This document shows, in pieces, positions 7,890-16,255 of a stretch of DNA of 20,726 nt. The translations under genes were made by a program, and so were the position numbers. Each line of letters begins with the position of its first letter. The first letter of the stretch is position 1. The DNA is from DAOTWY01 sp003696565 (GTDB lineage Bacteria; Chloroflexota; Anaerolineae; Aggregatilineales; Phototrophicaceae), in contig DAOTWY010000115.1 of assembly GCA_034435635.1 (NCBI GenBank), positions 1-20,726 on the forward strand, written 5' to 3'. The notes below the pieces were generated by a model. It saw nothing but the letters and a program-made list of their open reading frames with translations, was not told where the DNA came from and did not search any database.

Positions 7890-8678
7890 ATGACTGAAAA
7901 AGAAACATCAATCACAAGCAATACCCATCATGATAGTGATGATGAATACGAATATGTTGAAGTTCCGGAACGTCAAGGCTGCTCCGGTTGTGGCTGGGGT
8001 TTATTGGGTATGTTTGGATGTTTGGCAATTCCAGTTGCGATTGTGATATTTGTCGTGGTGGCAGGGATCAATACTATCGGCGGGATTTGGGATGGCATCC
8101 GGGAAATTTTTGACCCTAGTCCACCCAAAATTGAAGGTGTAGCGTTAGTGTTGCGCAGCGTGGAACAAATGGGAGAGTTCTCTACCGTCAAATACAACTT
8201 CTCCAATATTGTATTAGCCGGGCGAGATGCGCCGGGTTGGGTGCCAGATTTTCTGGTTCAAGATGAGCTAACGCTGGTAGTGGTTGGACAAATTGAAGCC
8301 GGCTTTGACCTACAAGCTGCCTTGCAAAATGAGAACTTCATCCAACAAGATGGCACAACCATCACCATTAACCTACCACACCCACGCTTGTTACGGTGCT
8401 ATATCAATGAGGATGAAACTTACGTCGTCGAACGTGATACAGGCATGTTTGCGTCACAAATCTCCAACTTAGATTCTGTTGCACGTGATTTTGCAATAGA
8501 GCAATTCCGGGATGAAGCCTTAGAAAATGGCATTATGGACGAAGCCAGCAACTATGCTATTGATTTTTTCCAAACGTTGATCGCGTCGTTACCATTAGAA
8601 GGGGTGGAGCAAGTAGTCGTGAATGCAACACCTACAGACCCCACCAACCCGGAATATTGGGCATCAAGTTGTCAATAA
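7890..8678 (+). CDS. DUF4230 family single-pass membrane protein
   Basis: A 262-residue protein with a polar acidic N-terminus, a Cys-rich stretch (C31, C34, C44) entering one TM helix (about residues 35-62), and an extracytoplasmic domain. That domain fits DUF4230: an early LRSVEQMGEFSTVKYNF, then VGQIEAGFDL, TITINLPHPRLL and a C-terminal helix pair with ENGIMDEA. Two further Cys, in LLRCYIN and three residues from the end, may pair outside the cell. The family has no established function. ATG at 7890 overlaps by four bases (ATGA) the stop of a six-codon open frame starting at 7873, so the start may be reached by coupling. Its 3' end overlaps the convergent Nudix gene by 15 bases. Confidence 0.85.
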   Translation: MTEKETSITSNTHHDSDDEYEYVEVPERQGCSGCGWGLLGMFGCLAIPVAIVIFVVVAGINTIGGIWDGIREIFDPSPPKIEGVALVLRSVEQMGEFSTVKYNFSNIVLAGRDAPGWVPDFLVQDELTLVVVGQIEAGFDLQAALQNENFIQQDGTTITINLPHPRLLRCYINEDETYVVERDTGMFASQISNLDSVARDFAIEQFRDEALENGIMDEASNYAIDFFQTLIASLPLEGVEQVVVNATPTDPTNPEYWASSCQ

Positions 8679-9155
8679 AAACTGGCGGGCTAAAAACAAC
8701 GCGCTAATTGTGGTAGCGTCCATCAGTTCGCCACGTTCAATCAACCGTTGGAAATCTGCCAGTGGAACGAGTTGTGTACGGATTTCGTGCAACTCGTCTC
8801 CGTGCAATTTACTTGGCATCAAGTGCCGTGCTAGGTATAAATGCACAGCGGAGTCTAGATATTTGATCCAGGGGCGCACCACACCAAGATAATCCAGTTG
8901 GTTGGCAAAGTAGCCGATCTCCTCTTGTAGTTCACGATTGGCAGCAGTCTGCAGGTCTTCTTGGGGATTAATACCGCCGCCAGGCAATGTCAGGATATCC
9001 ACGCCCATCGCTGGGGATGGCTCTACAATGAAGATCACCAAACCGCTATCTGTCAATGGAACACATAACACACCGTTATGCGTCCGCAAAAAATAAGCGC
9101 GGGATTCATCCCCAACGAGTTGAAAATACGAATCTTGATAATAATGTTTTTCCAT
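8664..9155 (-). CDS. Nudix hydrolase, ADP-ribose pyrophosphatase-like
   Basis: A 163-residue protein with a complete Nudix box at residues 60-82: G60, E66, R74-E75, E78-E79, G81, which binds the divalent metals and the pyrophosphate. The N-terminal strand region and a Pro about 15 residues after the box (VVRPWIKY) resemble the ADP-ribose/ADP-sugar pyrophosphatase branch. The expected reaction is hydrolysis of a nucleoside diphosphate linked to a moiety X. ATG at 9153-9155 has only a weak ribosome binding site. It lies 101 bases downstream of the sugar transferase on the same strand, so an ADP- or UDP-sugar substrate is possible, but the distance makes cotranscription uncertain. It converges with the DUF4230 gene. 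Confidence 0.88.
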   Translation of the reverse strand: MEKHYYQDSYFQLVGDESRAYFLRTHNGVLCVPLTDSGLVIFIVEPSPAMGVDILTLPGGGINPQEDLQTAANRELQEEIGYFANQLDYLGVVRPWIKYLDSAVHLYLARHLMPSKLHGDELHEIRTQLVPLADFQRLIERGELMDATTISALFLARQFLLTT

Positions 9156-9156
9156 C

Positions 9157-9201
9157 AGCGTTTTCTGTACTCATGCCATTTTTAGAGAATGTTAAAACGC
9201 T
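9157..9201. repeat. 8-bp inverted repeat upstream of the Nudix gene
   Basis: AGCGTTTT (9157-9164) and AAAACGCT (9194-9201) are perfect complements separated by 29 bases. The same gap carries, on the minus strand, a direct repeat TTAACATT with a 14-base period. No convincing promoter hexamers are visible. It could be an operator, but chance is not excluded. Confidence 0.3.
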
Positions 9202-9256
9202 AATGTTAAGAAATGTCGTAGAATCGCTAAAGATTGGGTTTAGTGTTATATGAGGT

Positions 9257-10744
9257 TTAATATGCCCCCTGCCGCAATAACACACGTGGCACAGTCAGCA
9301 ACAAAATTTGAATATCTAGCCTAATAGACCAATTTTCTATATAGTAAATATCCAACAAGCACATTTCATCAAATGGGACATCGCTCCGCCCACTGATCTG
9401 CCATAAGCCAGTGATACCCGGCATAATCTGGAGGCGTTGTTTATGCCATGGTTCATACAACTCCACCTCGTCTGGTGTCGGTGGGCGCGGTCCAACCAGG
9501 CTCATTTGCCCACGTAGCACATTGATCAGATTAGGCAGCTCATCCATACTAGCACGGCGGATAAACCTACCAACCCGCGTAATACGTGGATCATCCGGGA
9601 TTTTGGGATGACGCGGATCAAGCTCATGAGTTTGTACCAATTGCTGCCGATATTTATCCGCATCTGGAATCATACTGCGGAATTTAACCATCATAAACTC
9701 TTTACCGTTTTCCCCCACCCGCTTAGCAGTATAAAAAATTGGACCAGGACCTTCTATGCGGATCGCAATCGCAATTAGGGCAAATAAGATAATCAACAAT
9801 GGTGATGCCAAAATAATCAGTGAAATGTCCATCACACGCTTAAGTAAACGGTGCTGACGCGGAAAACGAACATGATCACTGACACCAAGCAATGGGATGC
9901 CATCCAACGTTTCGACCTGAACCTGCTTCAGATTCAATTGGAATACATCCGGCACAAAGCGGACGTTTACCCCAAGTGCTTCACACTGTTGCACCATCTG
10001 AATAATACGGTCATAATGTTTCCACTTTAGGGTGATAACAACCATCGACACATGATGCTGACGGATCACTTGTACCAAGTTATCTAGTCGCCCTAAACCG
10101 CGCACACGCCCCAAATCCACATCGCCCCGGTCAGGGTTATCATCTAAATAACCAATCGGATAAAAGCCCAATTCTTTACGGGCTAACATCATGCGCAAAA
10201 CTGCTTGCCCCACTTCTCCCGCGCCGACAATCAACACACGCTCAATGCCAATTCCTCTAGCCCGTAAACGTGCCCGCATCATCCGCTTAATAACACGGGT
10301 AGCAGAAAGCAACACAACCACAATCACGGCAGTATAAACCAGCATCAAGCGGCTAAACACGGTTGGTTGAACAATGAAGCTAATTGCCATAATTAACACT
10401 GTGGCATTCGTTGCCCCGTTCAAGATGATATACACTTCATCTAGCCAAGGGCGACCCCGTACATTTTTATATAGCCCATCCCCCCGATAATTAATGTAAA
10501 GCCAGGCACCAAATATCACCGCATAGGGCAAGTATGGCGCAAAAGCAGCAGCATTTTCTTCATTAACCGGACGGATAAGTTGTAGATCATAACGAACCCA
10601 GTACGCCAATAGCCATGCTGCCAACGTTAAGAGAAAATCCACAGAAGGCATCAGCCAGCGCGGTTCATGGGATGACAACACGGGCGGTTCTGGCGATGGA
10701 GCCAGCGGTTTAGTAATTTTGGCGTTTTTGGTCAATTCTTCCAT
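9257..10744 (-). CDS. Polyprenyl-phosphate sugar-1-phosphate transferase (WbaP/WcaJ-type)
   Basis: This 495-residue membrane enzyme starts a lipid-linked glycan by moving a sugar-1-phosphate onto undecaprenyl phosphate. N-terminal TM helices (about residues 30-150) precede a Rossmann-like domain with GAGEVG at 174-179. Another hydrophobic segment (about 305-330) and the catalytic sugar transferase domain follow. The Asp-Glu dyad is D401-E402 (SMDELPNLINVL), with GPRP and PGITGLWQ after it. Full length for the family, ending in the typical LLRQGAY. ATG at 10742-10744 overlaps the preceding glycosyltransferase by 13 bases; an AGGAG lies 15 bases upstream, rather far, so coupling is likely. A TTG 16 codons earlier is possible but less likely. 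The sugar cannot be deduced; glucose or galactose are usual. Confidence 0.9.
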   Translation of the reverse strand: MEELTKNAKITKPLAPSPEPPVLSSHEPRWLMPSVDFLLTLAAWLLAYWVRYDLQLIRPVNEENAAAFAPYLPYAVIFGAWLYINYRGDGLYKNVRGRPWLDEVYIILNGATNATVLIMAISFIVQPTVFSRLMLVYTAVIVVVLLSATRVIKRMMRARLRARGIGIERVLIVGAGEVGQAVLRMMLARKELGFYPIGYLDDNPDRGDVDLGRVRGLGRLDNLVQVIRQHHVSMVVITLKWKHYDRIIQMVQQCEALGVNVRFVPDVFQLNLKQVQVETLDGIPLLGVSDHVRFPRQHRLLKRVMDISLIILASPLLIILFALIAIAIRIEGPGPIFYTAKRVGENGKEFMMVKFRSMIPDADKYRQQLVQTHELDPRHPKIPDDPRITRVGRFIRRASMDELPNLINVLRGQMSLVGPRPPTPDEVELYEPWHKQRLQIMPGITGLWQISGRSDVPFDEMCLLDIYYIENWSIRLDIQILLLTVPRVLLRQGAY

Positions 10745-11850
10745 TGCGCGTTTTGATAACTCCTGATTGTTGCTTGCGCGGTATGCAGCCAAGTAAATTG
10801 TTTGGCTTGGGTTATCCCTTGCTCAGCGGCATGTCTACGCCAAGCATCATCGTCATAAGCGGTCTGTAATGCTTGCACCCACGCATCAACATCATGTGGT
10901 GGCACAAGCATTCCTGCCCCTTGTGCCACTTCCGGTAAGGATGAAGCATCGGAGACAACCACGGGCGTACCACAAGCCATCGCCTCTAAAACAGGCAAAC
11001 CAAACCCTTCAAATACCGAAGGGTAAACAAACAATTCCGCGCTATTGTACCAGAAGGGTAATTCCTCCGCAGGAATAAATCCTGGCAAGCGAATCATATC
11101 TTGTAGACCATATTGTTGAATCCGTTCAAAAATTGAGTCATACAGCCAACCCTTACCACCCGCTAAAATGAGTGGTAGCTTTTTATCTAACCGAGCATAA
11201 GCATCTATCAATGTAATGAGGTTTTTACGTGGCTCTAGCGTCCCAAGGTAAAGCCAAAAGCGATCTGGCAATCCTTTTTTGACCTTAAAGGCTGCAATAT
11301 CCGCCGGATGCTGTGGATAAAACCGCTCAGCATCATAGCCAGCAGGTGCAATGTCAATCTTTTCTGCTGGAATATCCAGGGAGGCTGTCAGGTCTTGGGC
11401 AGTGCTGTGTGAAATAGCAATCACCCGCTTGGCACGTCGGCAACTTAACGCGGTAAACATCCGTAAATATAAGCGACGTGCCGCAGTGAGTGCCTGTGGA
11501 TAGTGCATAAAGCTCAGATCATAAACTGTCACCACACTCGGTTTAGATAAGATCAGTGGCGACACAAACGCTCCAGCATGATATAAATCAAACGCGCCAA
11601 GTTGAAACGGCTGTAAAACCTGTTCCCAAATAATCCGCTTTATAGGATGTGATGTATCAAAATACGCGCGGCGGATATGTAACCCAGACAAGTGATGCGC
11701 CATTATACGGCTTACCATCACAGTAAACTGCCAAGTTGACGGAGCAACTTGTGGTAAATAGCGCAGGGTATTGAATAAATAACCATGTATACCAGCAGCA
11801 CGGTAACTTTTTTCTCCAGAGATCAAATGAGCGTTAATTCCAATATGCAT
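10732..11850 (-). CDS. Glycosyltransferase family 4 (GT-B fold)
   Basis: A 372-residue GT4 enzyme. The N-terminal half opens with HIGINAHLISG and contains VYDLSFMHYP and VIAISHS. The C-terminal nucleotide-sugar domain begins near GTLEPRKN (203-210) and carries the E-x7-E motif E281/E289 (FEGFGLPVLE), followed by GTPVVVSDASSLPEV. These are the retaining mannosyl/glucosyl-type GT4 features; donor and acceptor are not predictable. ATG at 11848-11850 is chosen over a GTG two codons upstream because the family pattern starts there. It is the first gene of a two-gene minus-strand unit with the polyprenyl-phosphate sugar transferase and probably adds a later sugar to the same lipid-linked chain. Confidence 0.88.
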   Translation of the reverse strand: MHIGINAHLISGEKSYRAAGIHGYLFNTLRYLPQVAPSTWQFTVMVSRIMAHHLSGLHIRRAYFDTSHPIKRIIWEQVLQPFQLGAFDLYHAGAFVSPLILSKPSVVTVYDLSFMHYPQALTAARRLYLRMFTALSCRRAKRVIAISHSTAQDLTASLDIPAEKIDIAPAGYDAERFYPQHPADIAAFKVKKGLPDRFWLYLGTLEPRKNLITLIDAYARLDKKLPLILAGGKGWLYDSIFERIQQYGLQDMIRLPGFIPAEELPFWYNSAELFVYPSVFEGFGLPVLEAMACGTPVVVSDASSLPEVAQGAGMLVPPHDVDAWVQALQTAYDDDAWRRHAAEQGITQAKQFTWLHTAQATIRSYQNAQWKN

Positions 11851-11860
11851 AAACACACTT

Positions 11861-11866
11861 TATAAT
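11861..11866 (+). promoter_or_regulatory. -10 element for the WD40 gene
   Basis: A perfect TATAAT 31 bases before the preferred ATG at 11898. The -35 region (TTCCAA at a 17-base spacing) is weak. Its overlap with an upstream ATG at 11865 argues that the longer reading of the WD40 gene is not used. Confidence 0.4.
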
Positions 11867-11897
11867 GAATTTATTGGTTAAATTCAAAGAGATCACT

Positions 11898-12845
11898 ATG
11901 CGAGAGATTATAGCAGTAGAGAACATCACCCGTCTAACCCAATTGACACAGGTCAAATGTGGCTGGATTACGCAAGTGGTCTGGTCACCAAACGGTGCTG
12001 CCTTAGCAATTGCCAGTGCCAACGGTGTGCGCATTTACCTGGGGCAATTTGGGGGAACTCCCACGCACGAAATCAGCGGGCATGACGGTCACGTCAAAGG
12101 TGTGGCATTCAGCCCGGATGGTCGATTATTGGCAACTGTAGCAGCGGATACATTGATCAAACTCTGGGATTTATCCACAGAGACCATTGTTGAAGCAGCA
12201 ACGCTGAAGGAGCATCGCGCTTCAGCGGATACAGTAGCATTTAGCCCCGATGGGCAAACATTAGCGGTTGGCAGCGCAGATACATCCATTACGCTGTGGG
12301 ATGTCCAATCAAGATTGTTGCGGGCACGCTTAGAGGGTCATGAAAAAGAAGTTACATCATTAGCGTTTGGCATGAACGGTAATGTTGTCTTTTCCGGTAG
12401 CTGGGATCATACGATCCGCGTATGGGACGTTGGGGCGGAAACCGGTGGCGCAGTCTTTGGTGAGCATGACGATTGGGTACGTGGCTTAGCCGTCAACCCA
12501 CCAGGAACCATGCTCGCCTCTGCTAGCAAAGATATGACCGTTCGGCTGTGGGATGTGTACGATTCGACTAAGTTATACGCTTTGATTCATGCGCATGATT
12601 TAGGTGCAGATACAGTTGCGTTTAGTCCTGACGGCACATTATTAGCAACTGGCGGACGTGACCACGTTATCCGGCTGTGGAGTGTGCATCGTTTGTTGGC
12701 AGATGAGCAAGCGACCAAGCGCGACGCATTGATTACGTTGGTGGGGCATGAAAAGCCGATTATGTCATTAGCGTTCAATCCCGCAGGGACATTATTAGCA
12801 TCTGCTAGTGGAGATAACACCGTGCGGTTGTGGAGTATCAAATAA
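11898..12845 (+). CDS. Seven-repeat WD40 beta-propeller protein
   Basis: A 315-residue protein that is almost wholly WD40 repeats. Seven blades can be counted by their VAFSPDG-type and LWD endings (IYLG, LWDLS, LWDVQ, VWDVG, LWDVY, LWSVH, LWSIK), exactly one closed propeller. There is no signal peptide or TM segment, so it is probably a cytoplasmic protein-interaction platform. ATG at 11898 is preferred: AAAGAG lies 7 bases upstream and a perfect -10 overlaps the alternative ATG at 11865 (11 codons longer). It is divergent from the glycosyltransferase pair. Partners are unknown. Confidence 0.88.
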   Translation: MREIIAVENITRLTQLTQVKCGWITQVVWSPNGAALAIASANGVRIYLGQFGGTPTHEISGHDGHVKGVAFSPDGRLLATVAADTLIKLWDLSTETIVEAATLKEHRASADTVAFSPDGQTLAVGSADTSITLWDVQSRLLRARLEGHEKEVTSLAFGMNGNVVFSGSWDHTIRVWDVGAETGGAVFGEHDDWVRGLAVNPPGTMLASASKDMTVRLWDVYDSTKLYALIHAHDLGADTVAFSPDGTLLATGGRDHVIRLWSVHRLLADEQATKRDALITLVGHEKPIMSLAFNPAGTLLASASGDNTVRLWSIK

Positions 12846-12863
12846 ATCTCATTTTTGAAAGCG

Positions 12864-12890
12864 GGAGAGTGAGCATTTGCTACACTCTCC
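12864..12890. terminator. Hairpin between convergent WD40 and molybdoenzyme genes
   Basis: GGAGAGTG (12864-12871) pairs perfectly with CACTCTCC (12883-12890); the loop can extend the stem with AGCA/TGCT and one bulged A. It sits 19 bases after the WD40 stop and 14 bases after the minus-strand stop. Neither side has a proper T run, so it may be a weak bidirectional terminator or a 3'-end stabiliser. Confidence 0.5.
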
Positions 12891-12903
12891 AATTGATAAT
12901 CAT

Positions 12904-14592
12904 TTATGGTGTATCAGTTGATTCAGGTGTGATGGTTTGTGGGATGCGCGTACGAACGCTATGAATACCTGTCGCGCCATCTGGGAAAGTCCCAGCTGGT
13001 GACTCAATTTGTGGGGTGCCATCACCTTCATAGGTACGCACCTCAAAAGACATATCACCAGGTTCAAACGGCATATCATACCGCCAGATCACCCAGGTTG
13101 TATCAGATAACGGTTCGCGGAGCATCGCTTCTTGCCAGTCACCACTGTTGATGCGGATTTCCACTTTTGAAATTCCTTTTGCGCCGGAATAAGCAATCCC
13201 ACCAATTGGGATATAGACCTGACCATCACGCTCAAAGGCATGATCCACTGCCACGGTATCGATCACAGAGGTTGTTTTTACCCGTGCAGAAGCAGACCAA
13301 CGACGACGCACCCAATACCCTTCATCCCAATAGTCCACCGCTTCAATATCTGTGATCCATTTGGGTTGTTTCATCCCATAATGATCTGGGATATGAATCC
13401 GCAACGGGAAGCCATGCTTTTGCTTAAGTGGCACGCCATCCCAGGCATAAGTCAACATAATACGTGGGTCTTGGCGAATCAAGTCGATCGACACATACTC
13501 ATCAAAACTATCTGCGCTGGTAATTTTAAGATATGTTGCTTCTGGCTTAACTTGCCAATCGTCTAGCAAGAGATGTAGCGGCACCCCAGTCCATAATGTG
13601 GTACTGATGAGATCACCACCAATTCGGTTAGAGATACAAGACATCGTGACATAACGGTTGACAGGCTCATAATTTTCTTGCAATTCACGTAGACTGATCT
13701 CTCGTTCCTGTTCCACTAATCCATACACTCGTAAACGATAGGATTCACCATCAATGACTGGCGGGCGACTGCTGATGTCAATCCGATAATGATCGTCTAA
13801 CGGGGTGTATTCTGGGCGGGTGCCAGGTGCGGGGGTAACATCAGCGGACATATTCGGTAAATCTGCTGGCAAATCCGCTACCGTGAGTGTGGAGCGTTGA
13901 ACTGGTGCGTCCTGCTCTTCTTGTTCACGTATGATCGTCCCTAAACCTGCGCCCATTACCGTAATGGTGGCAGTGGCTCCGCCAATTCGCACTAAAAACT
14001 GACGGCGATTAATCAACTGTAAGCGTTGATCCTCCTCCGTTTTAGCAGGGGTAGGATGCACGGTTGTCAAGTCACTATAAATCCAACTCAGGCTACCCCC
14101 CAACACAATAAACACAAATAATATCCACAATACCTGGAGTGTTGGGTCAGCAGTTGCTGTAAAGTTCACGCTCTGGCTAATTGCCGCCATCATCACGCCA
14201 ATTAAAAGCCCAATGCCCCCTCCCACAACATATACTTGCCTGATCTGAAACAGAGTGAAGAGCTTGTACATCACCGCGCCAGTGATGACCCCAATACCGA
14301 ACACAATACCAATTCCCTGAATATGTTCTAATGTTTTTGCAACGCTAGATGTTTCACCTAGTTCCAGCGGCGTAATCACATAATCAATCATCAAATTGAT
14401 CCCAAAGCGGATAACATCACCTGGTAAATTACGCGCCAACCAGTCAAACACATCAAAGGGAATAAACGGTAGCCCCGCCAGAATATCTGCCAGGTACATC
14501 AAGGCAATTAACGGCGCGGTCACCATACCACCAACTAACGCGCCCGTTAAAATGCCTGGTTGCTTGGTGTAATATTTTGCTTCTTCTGACAC
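12904..14592 (-). CDS. Membrane-anchored sulfite-oxidase-fold molybdopterin oxidoreductase
   Basis: A 562-residue protein. The N-terminal part has about four confident TM helices (roughly 12-36, 91-112, 117-141, 152-172). A cytoplasmic loop then carries NRRQFL (R196, R197) directly before another hydrophobic helix (about 201-220), which looks like an internal twin-arginine signal. The outer domain (about 265-440) is the sulfite-oxidase-type molybdopterin fold with Cys319 (MSCISN) as the expected molybdenum ligand. An Ig-like Mo-co dimerisation domain (about 450-550) follows. Family members oxidise sulfite or reduce oxidised sulfur or nitrogen compounds; the substrate here is unknown. The start is GTG, with AGGA 7 bases upstream; an ATG slightly upstream is out of frame. 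No cofactor genes or electron partner lie alongside. Confidence 0.88.
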   Translation of the reverse strand: MSEEAKYYTKQPGILTGALVGGMVTAPLIALMYLADILAGLPFIPFDVFDWLARNLPGDVIRFGINLMIDYVITPLELGETSSVAKTLEHIQGIGIVFGIGVITGAVMYKLFTLFQIRQVYVVGGGIGLLIGVMMAAISQSVNFTATADPTLQVLWILFVFIVLGGSLSWIYSDLTTVHPTPAKTEEDQRLQLINRRQFLVRIGGATATITVMGAGLGTIIREQEEQDAPVQRSTLTVADLPADLPNMSADVTPAPGTRPEYTPLDDHYRIDISSRPPVIDGESYRLRVYGLVEQEREISLRELQENYEPVNRYVTMSCISNRIGGDLISTTLWTGVPLHLLLDDWQVKPEATYLKITSADSFDEYVSIDLIRQDPRIMLTYAWDGVPLKQKHGFPLRIHIPDHYGMKQPKWITDIEAVDYWDEGYWVRRRWSASARVKTTSVIDTVAVDHAFERDGQVYIPIGGIAYSGAKGISKVEIRINSGDWQEAMLREPLSDTTWVIWRYDMPFEPGDMSFEVRTYEGDGTPQIESPAGTFPDGATGIHSVRTRIPQTITPESTDTP

Positions 14593-14673
14593 AACACAGT
14601 CCTATCATAAACTCACTTCCTGCTATTCAGCATATATGGAAAAACCGAAAATTACATTAAATAATTCTTACTT

Positions 14674-14702
14674 TTGGCATTTTCACATGATAGATTTACA
14701 AT
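14674..14702 (+). promoter_or_regulatory. Promoter of the M19 dipeptidase operon
   Basis: TTGGCA (14674-14679, 5 of 6) and TACAAT (14697-14702, 5 of 6) are spaced by exactly 17 bases. Transcription would start near 14709, just upstream of a GAGGA ribosome binding site and the ATG at 14732. This rules against the longer open frame that begins at 14636. Confidence 0.6.
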
Positions 14703-14731
14703 TTAGGGCGCAAAGAAATGAGGATATTGCG

Positions 14732-15793
14732 ATGTTTTTAATTGACGCACACCAAGACATTGCCTACAACGCCGTGTGTTTTAAGCGAGATTACCGCGTT
14801 AGCGCGCTCAAAAAACGCCAACAAGAGCATGAAAGCATCAACGGAGCAGCGACATTAGGTTTACCAGAAGCACTTGTGGGACGGGTAGCATTGGTTTTTG
14901 CCACAATCTTCACCGCACCACGCAGCAAATCCACACAACCTTGGTCACCAGTGATGTATGAAACCGCGCAACAAGCCTATCAACAAGGCATGACACAATT
15001 AGATTATTATCACCGAATCACAGATGAGGACGCTCGGCTGCGCTTGATCCGTACTGCTTCTGACTTGGATGCTGTCCTTAGCACGTGGGAAAGCGATAAG
15101 TCCATTAAAGAGCGTGTACAGGGTTTGGTATTATTGATGGAAAACGCTGATCCAATCTTAGAGCCTAAGCAATTTGAGGCATGGTATGAGGCTGGGGTAC
15201 GGATTGTCGGACCGGCGTGGCAAGCATCACGCTATTGTGGTGGCACAGGTGCCCCTGGTGGATTAACTCAAATAGGACACGAGTTATTGGATGTGATGCG
15301 CAGCCTAAACGCCATCCTTGATCTTTCTCACATGGCAGAACAGGCTTATTTTGAAGCACTGGATCAATATGACGGCGTGATTATCGCCAGCCATAGCAAT
15401 CCACGCCATTTTTGCAATACAGACCGTCACCTTTCTGATGAGATGATCCGCGCATTAGCGGAACGGGATGGGGTTATCGGCGCAGTGTTGTATAATAAGT
15501 TCTTGCGTGGCGGGTGGACAGTCAGTGATGGTAAACACAGCATTACACTGACTACCGTGGTTGACGTGATTGATCATATTTGCCAAGTGACCGGCAGTGC
15601 GCAGCATGTTGGTATAGGGACAGATTTTGACGGCGGTTTTGGCGCAGAGGCAACCCCAGCAGAGATAGACACCATCGCTGATTTATGGTTATTAAAAGAT
15701 GCCTTAATACAGCGTGGATTTGGCGAAGATGATGTTGCTAATATCCTCGGTGGGAATATGCTGCGTCAGTTACGCAAAAGCCTGAAAGGATAA
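14732..15793 (+). CDS. Membrane dipeptidase-like, peptidase family M19
   Basis: A 353-residue metallopeptidase of the renal dipeptidase family. The H-x-D zinc motif (H7, D9 in LIDAHQDIA) begins the amidohydrolase-type barrel. Further expected ligands lie in LLMENADP (Glu), LDLSHMAE (His) and IIASHSNPRHF (His), and VGIGTDFDGG matches the conserved substrate-site segment. It hydrolyses dipeptides, including D-residue-containing ones in bacterial members. No signal peptide is visible with this start, so it is probably cytoplasmic. ATG at 14732 is chosen for its GAGGA element 7 bases upstream and the promoter at 14674-14702. It is followed after 3 bases by a small membrane protein. Confidence 0.88.
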   Translation: MFLIDAHQDIAYNAVCFKRDYRVSALKKRQQEHESINGAATLGLPEALVGRVALVFATIFTAPRSKSTQPWSPVMYETAQQAYQQGMTQLDYYHRITDEDARLRLIRTASDLDAVLSTWESDKSIKERVQGLVLLMENADPILEPKQFEAWYEAGVRIVGPAWQASRYCGGTGAPGGLTQIGHELLDVMRSLNAILDLSHMAEQAYFEALDQYDGVIIASHSNPRHFCNTDRHLSDEMIRALAERDGVIGAVLYNKFLRGGWTVSDGKHSITLTTVVDVIDHICQVTGSAQHVGIGTDFDGGFGAEATPAEIDTIADLWLLKDALIQRGFGEDDVANILGGNMLRQLRKSLKG

Positions 15794-15796
15794 TTC

Positions 15797-16240
15797 ATGG
15801 GGCGGATCGCACAAGTTGGCATTGCAGTTGGTGCCCTGGGGCTTATTTTAATGATGATGGGGTTGTTTCCGGGTGTAACCGGTTTAGACCCCACACCTGG
15901 CATCGGGATCACACAGGTTTTTATATTGGTATTAGGGTTTAGCTGGTTTATTTTTGGCGCATTAATTTATGTCAAGTTTACGTTTTATCTTTATAGCAAA
16001 TCCAACCTGACACAACAAATCGGAACACGCTTAGCCATGACAGGCTTAGTGCTAGCGGCAATGTCTGGCTTGGCAGATGCGTTTGGTTATGGTTCACACG
16101 GGGCAGCTTTTGATAGCTCGTTTCAGTTAGGACCCTGGCAAGCTTGGGGGATTTTAGCAAGCTATATCACATCCTGCATTGGTGTGTTGGTGTATGCCCT
16201 GGGGGGCACTCCCAATGATGAAGATGATCAATCATCATAA
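15797..16240 (+). CDS. Four-helix integral membrane protein, function unknown
   Basis: A 147-residue protein with four predicted TM helices (about residues 5-25, 38-63, 79-97 and 113-134) and an acidic C-terminal tail (NDEDDQSS). The loop between helices 1 and 2 (GVTGLDPTPGIG) and the segment YGSHGAAF before helix 4 face the same side. No family is recognised and no catalytic motif is evident. AGGA lies 6 bases before the ATG, within the end of the dipeptidase gene, and the gap to that gene is 3 bases, so they form an operon. Confidence 0.75.
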   Translation: MGRIAQVGIAVGALGLILMMMGLFPGVTGLDPTPGIGITQVFILVLGFSWFIFGALIYVKFTFYLYSKSNLTQQIGTRLAMTGLVLAAMSGLADAFGYGSHGAAFDSSFQLGPWQAWGILASYITSCIGVLVYALGGTPNDEDDQSS

Positions 16241-16255
16241 GACATTACTTAAACA

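Noticed and set aside
9257..10792. TTG start 16 codons upstream for the sugar transferase
   Set aside because: It would overlap the glycosyltransferase by 61 bases and lacks a good ribosome binding site; ATG at 10742-10744 gives a normal short overlap.
11865..11897. Eleven-codon extension of the WD40 protein
   Set aside because: Its ATG overlaps a perfect -10 element and it has no ribosome binding site.
12050..12840. Regularly spaced similar DNA segments resembling an array
   Set aside because: They are the WD40 coding repeats, divergent and in frame; not a CRISPR array.
14636..14731. 32-residue N-terminal extension of the M19 dipeptidase
   Set aside because: A near-consensus promoter lies inside it and a good GAGGA element precedes ATG 14732, where the family fold begins.
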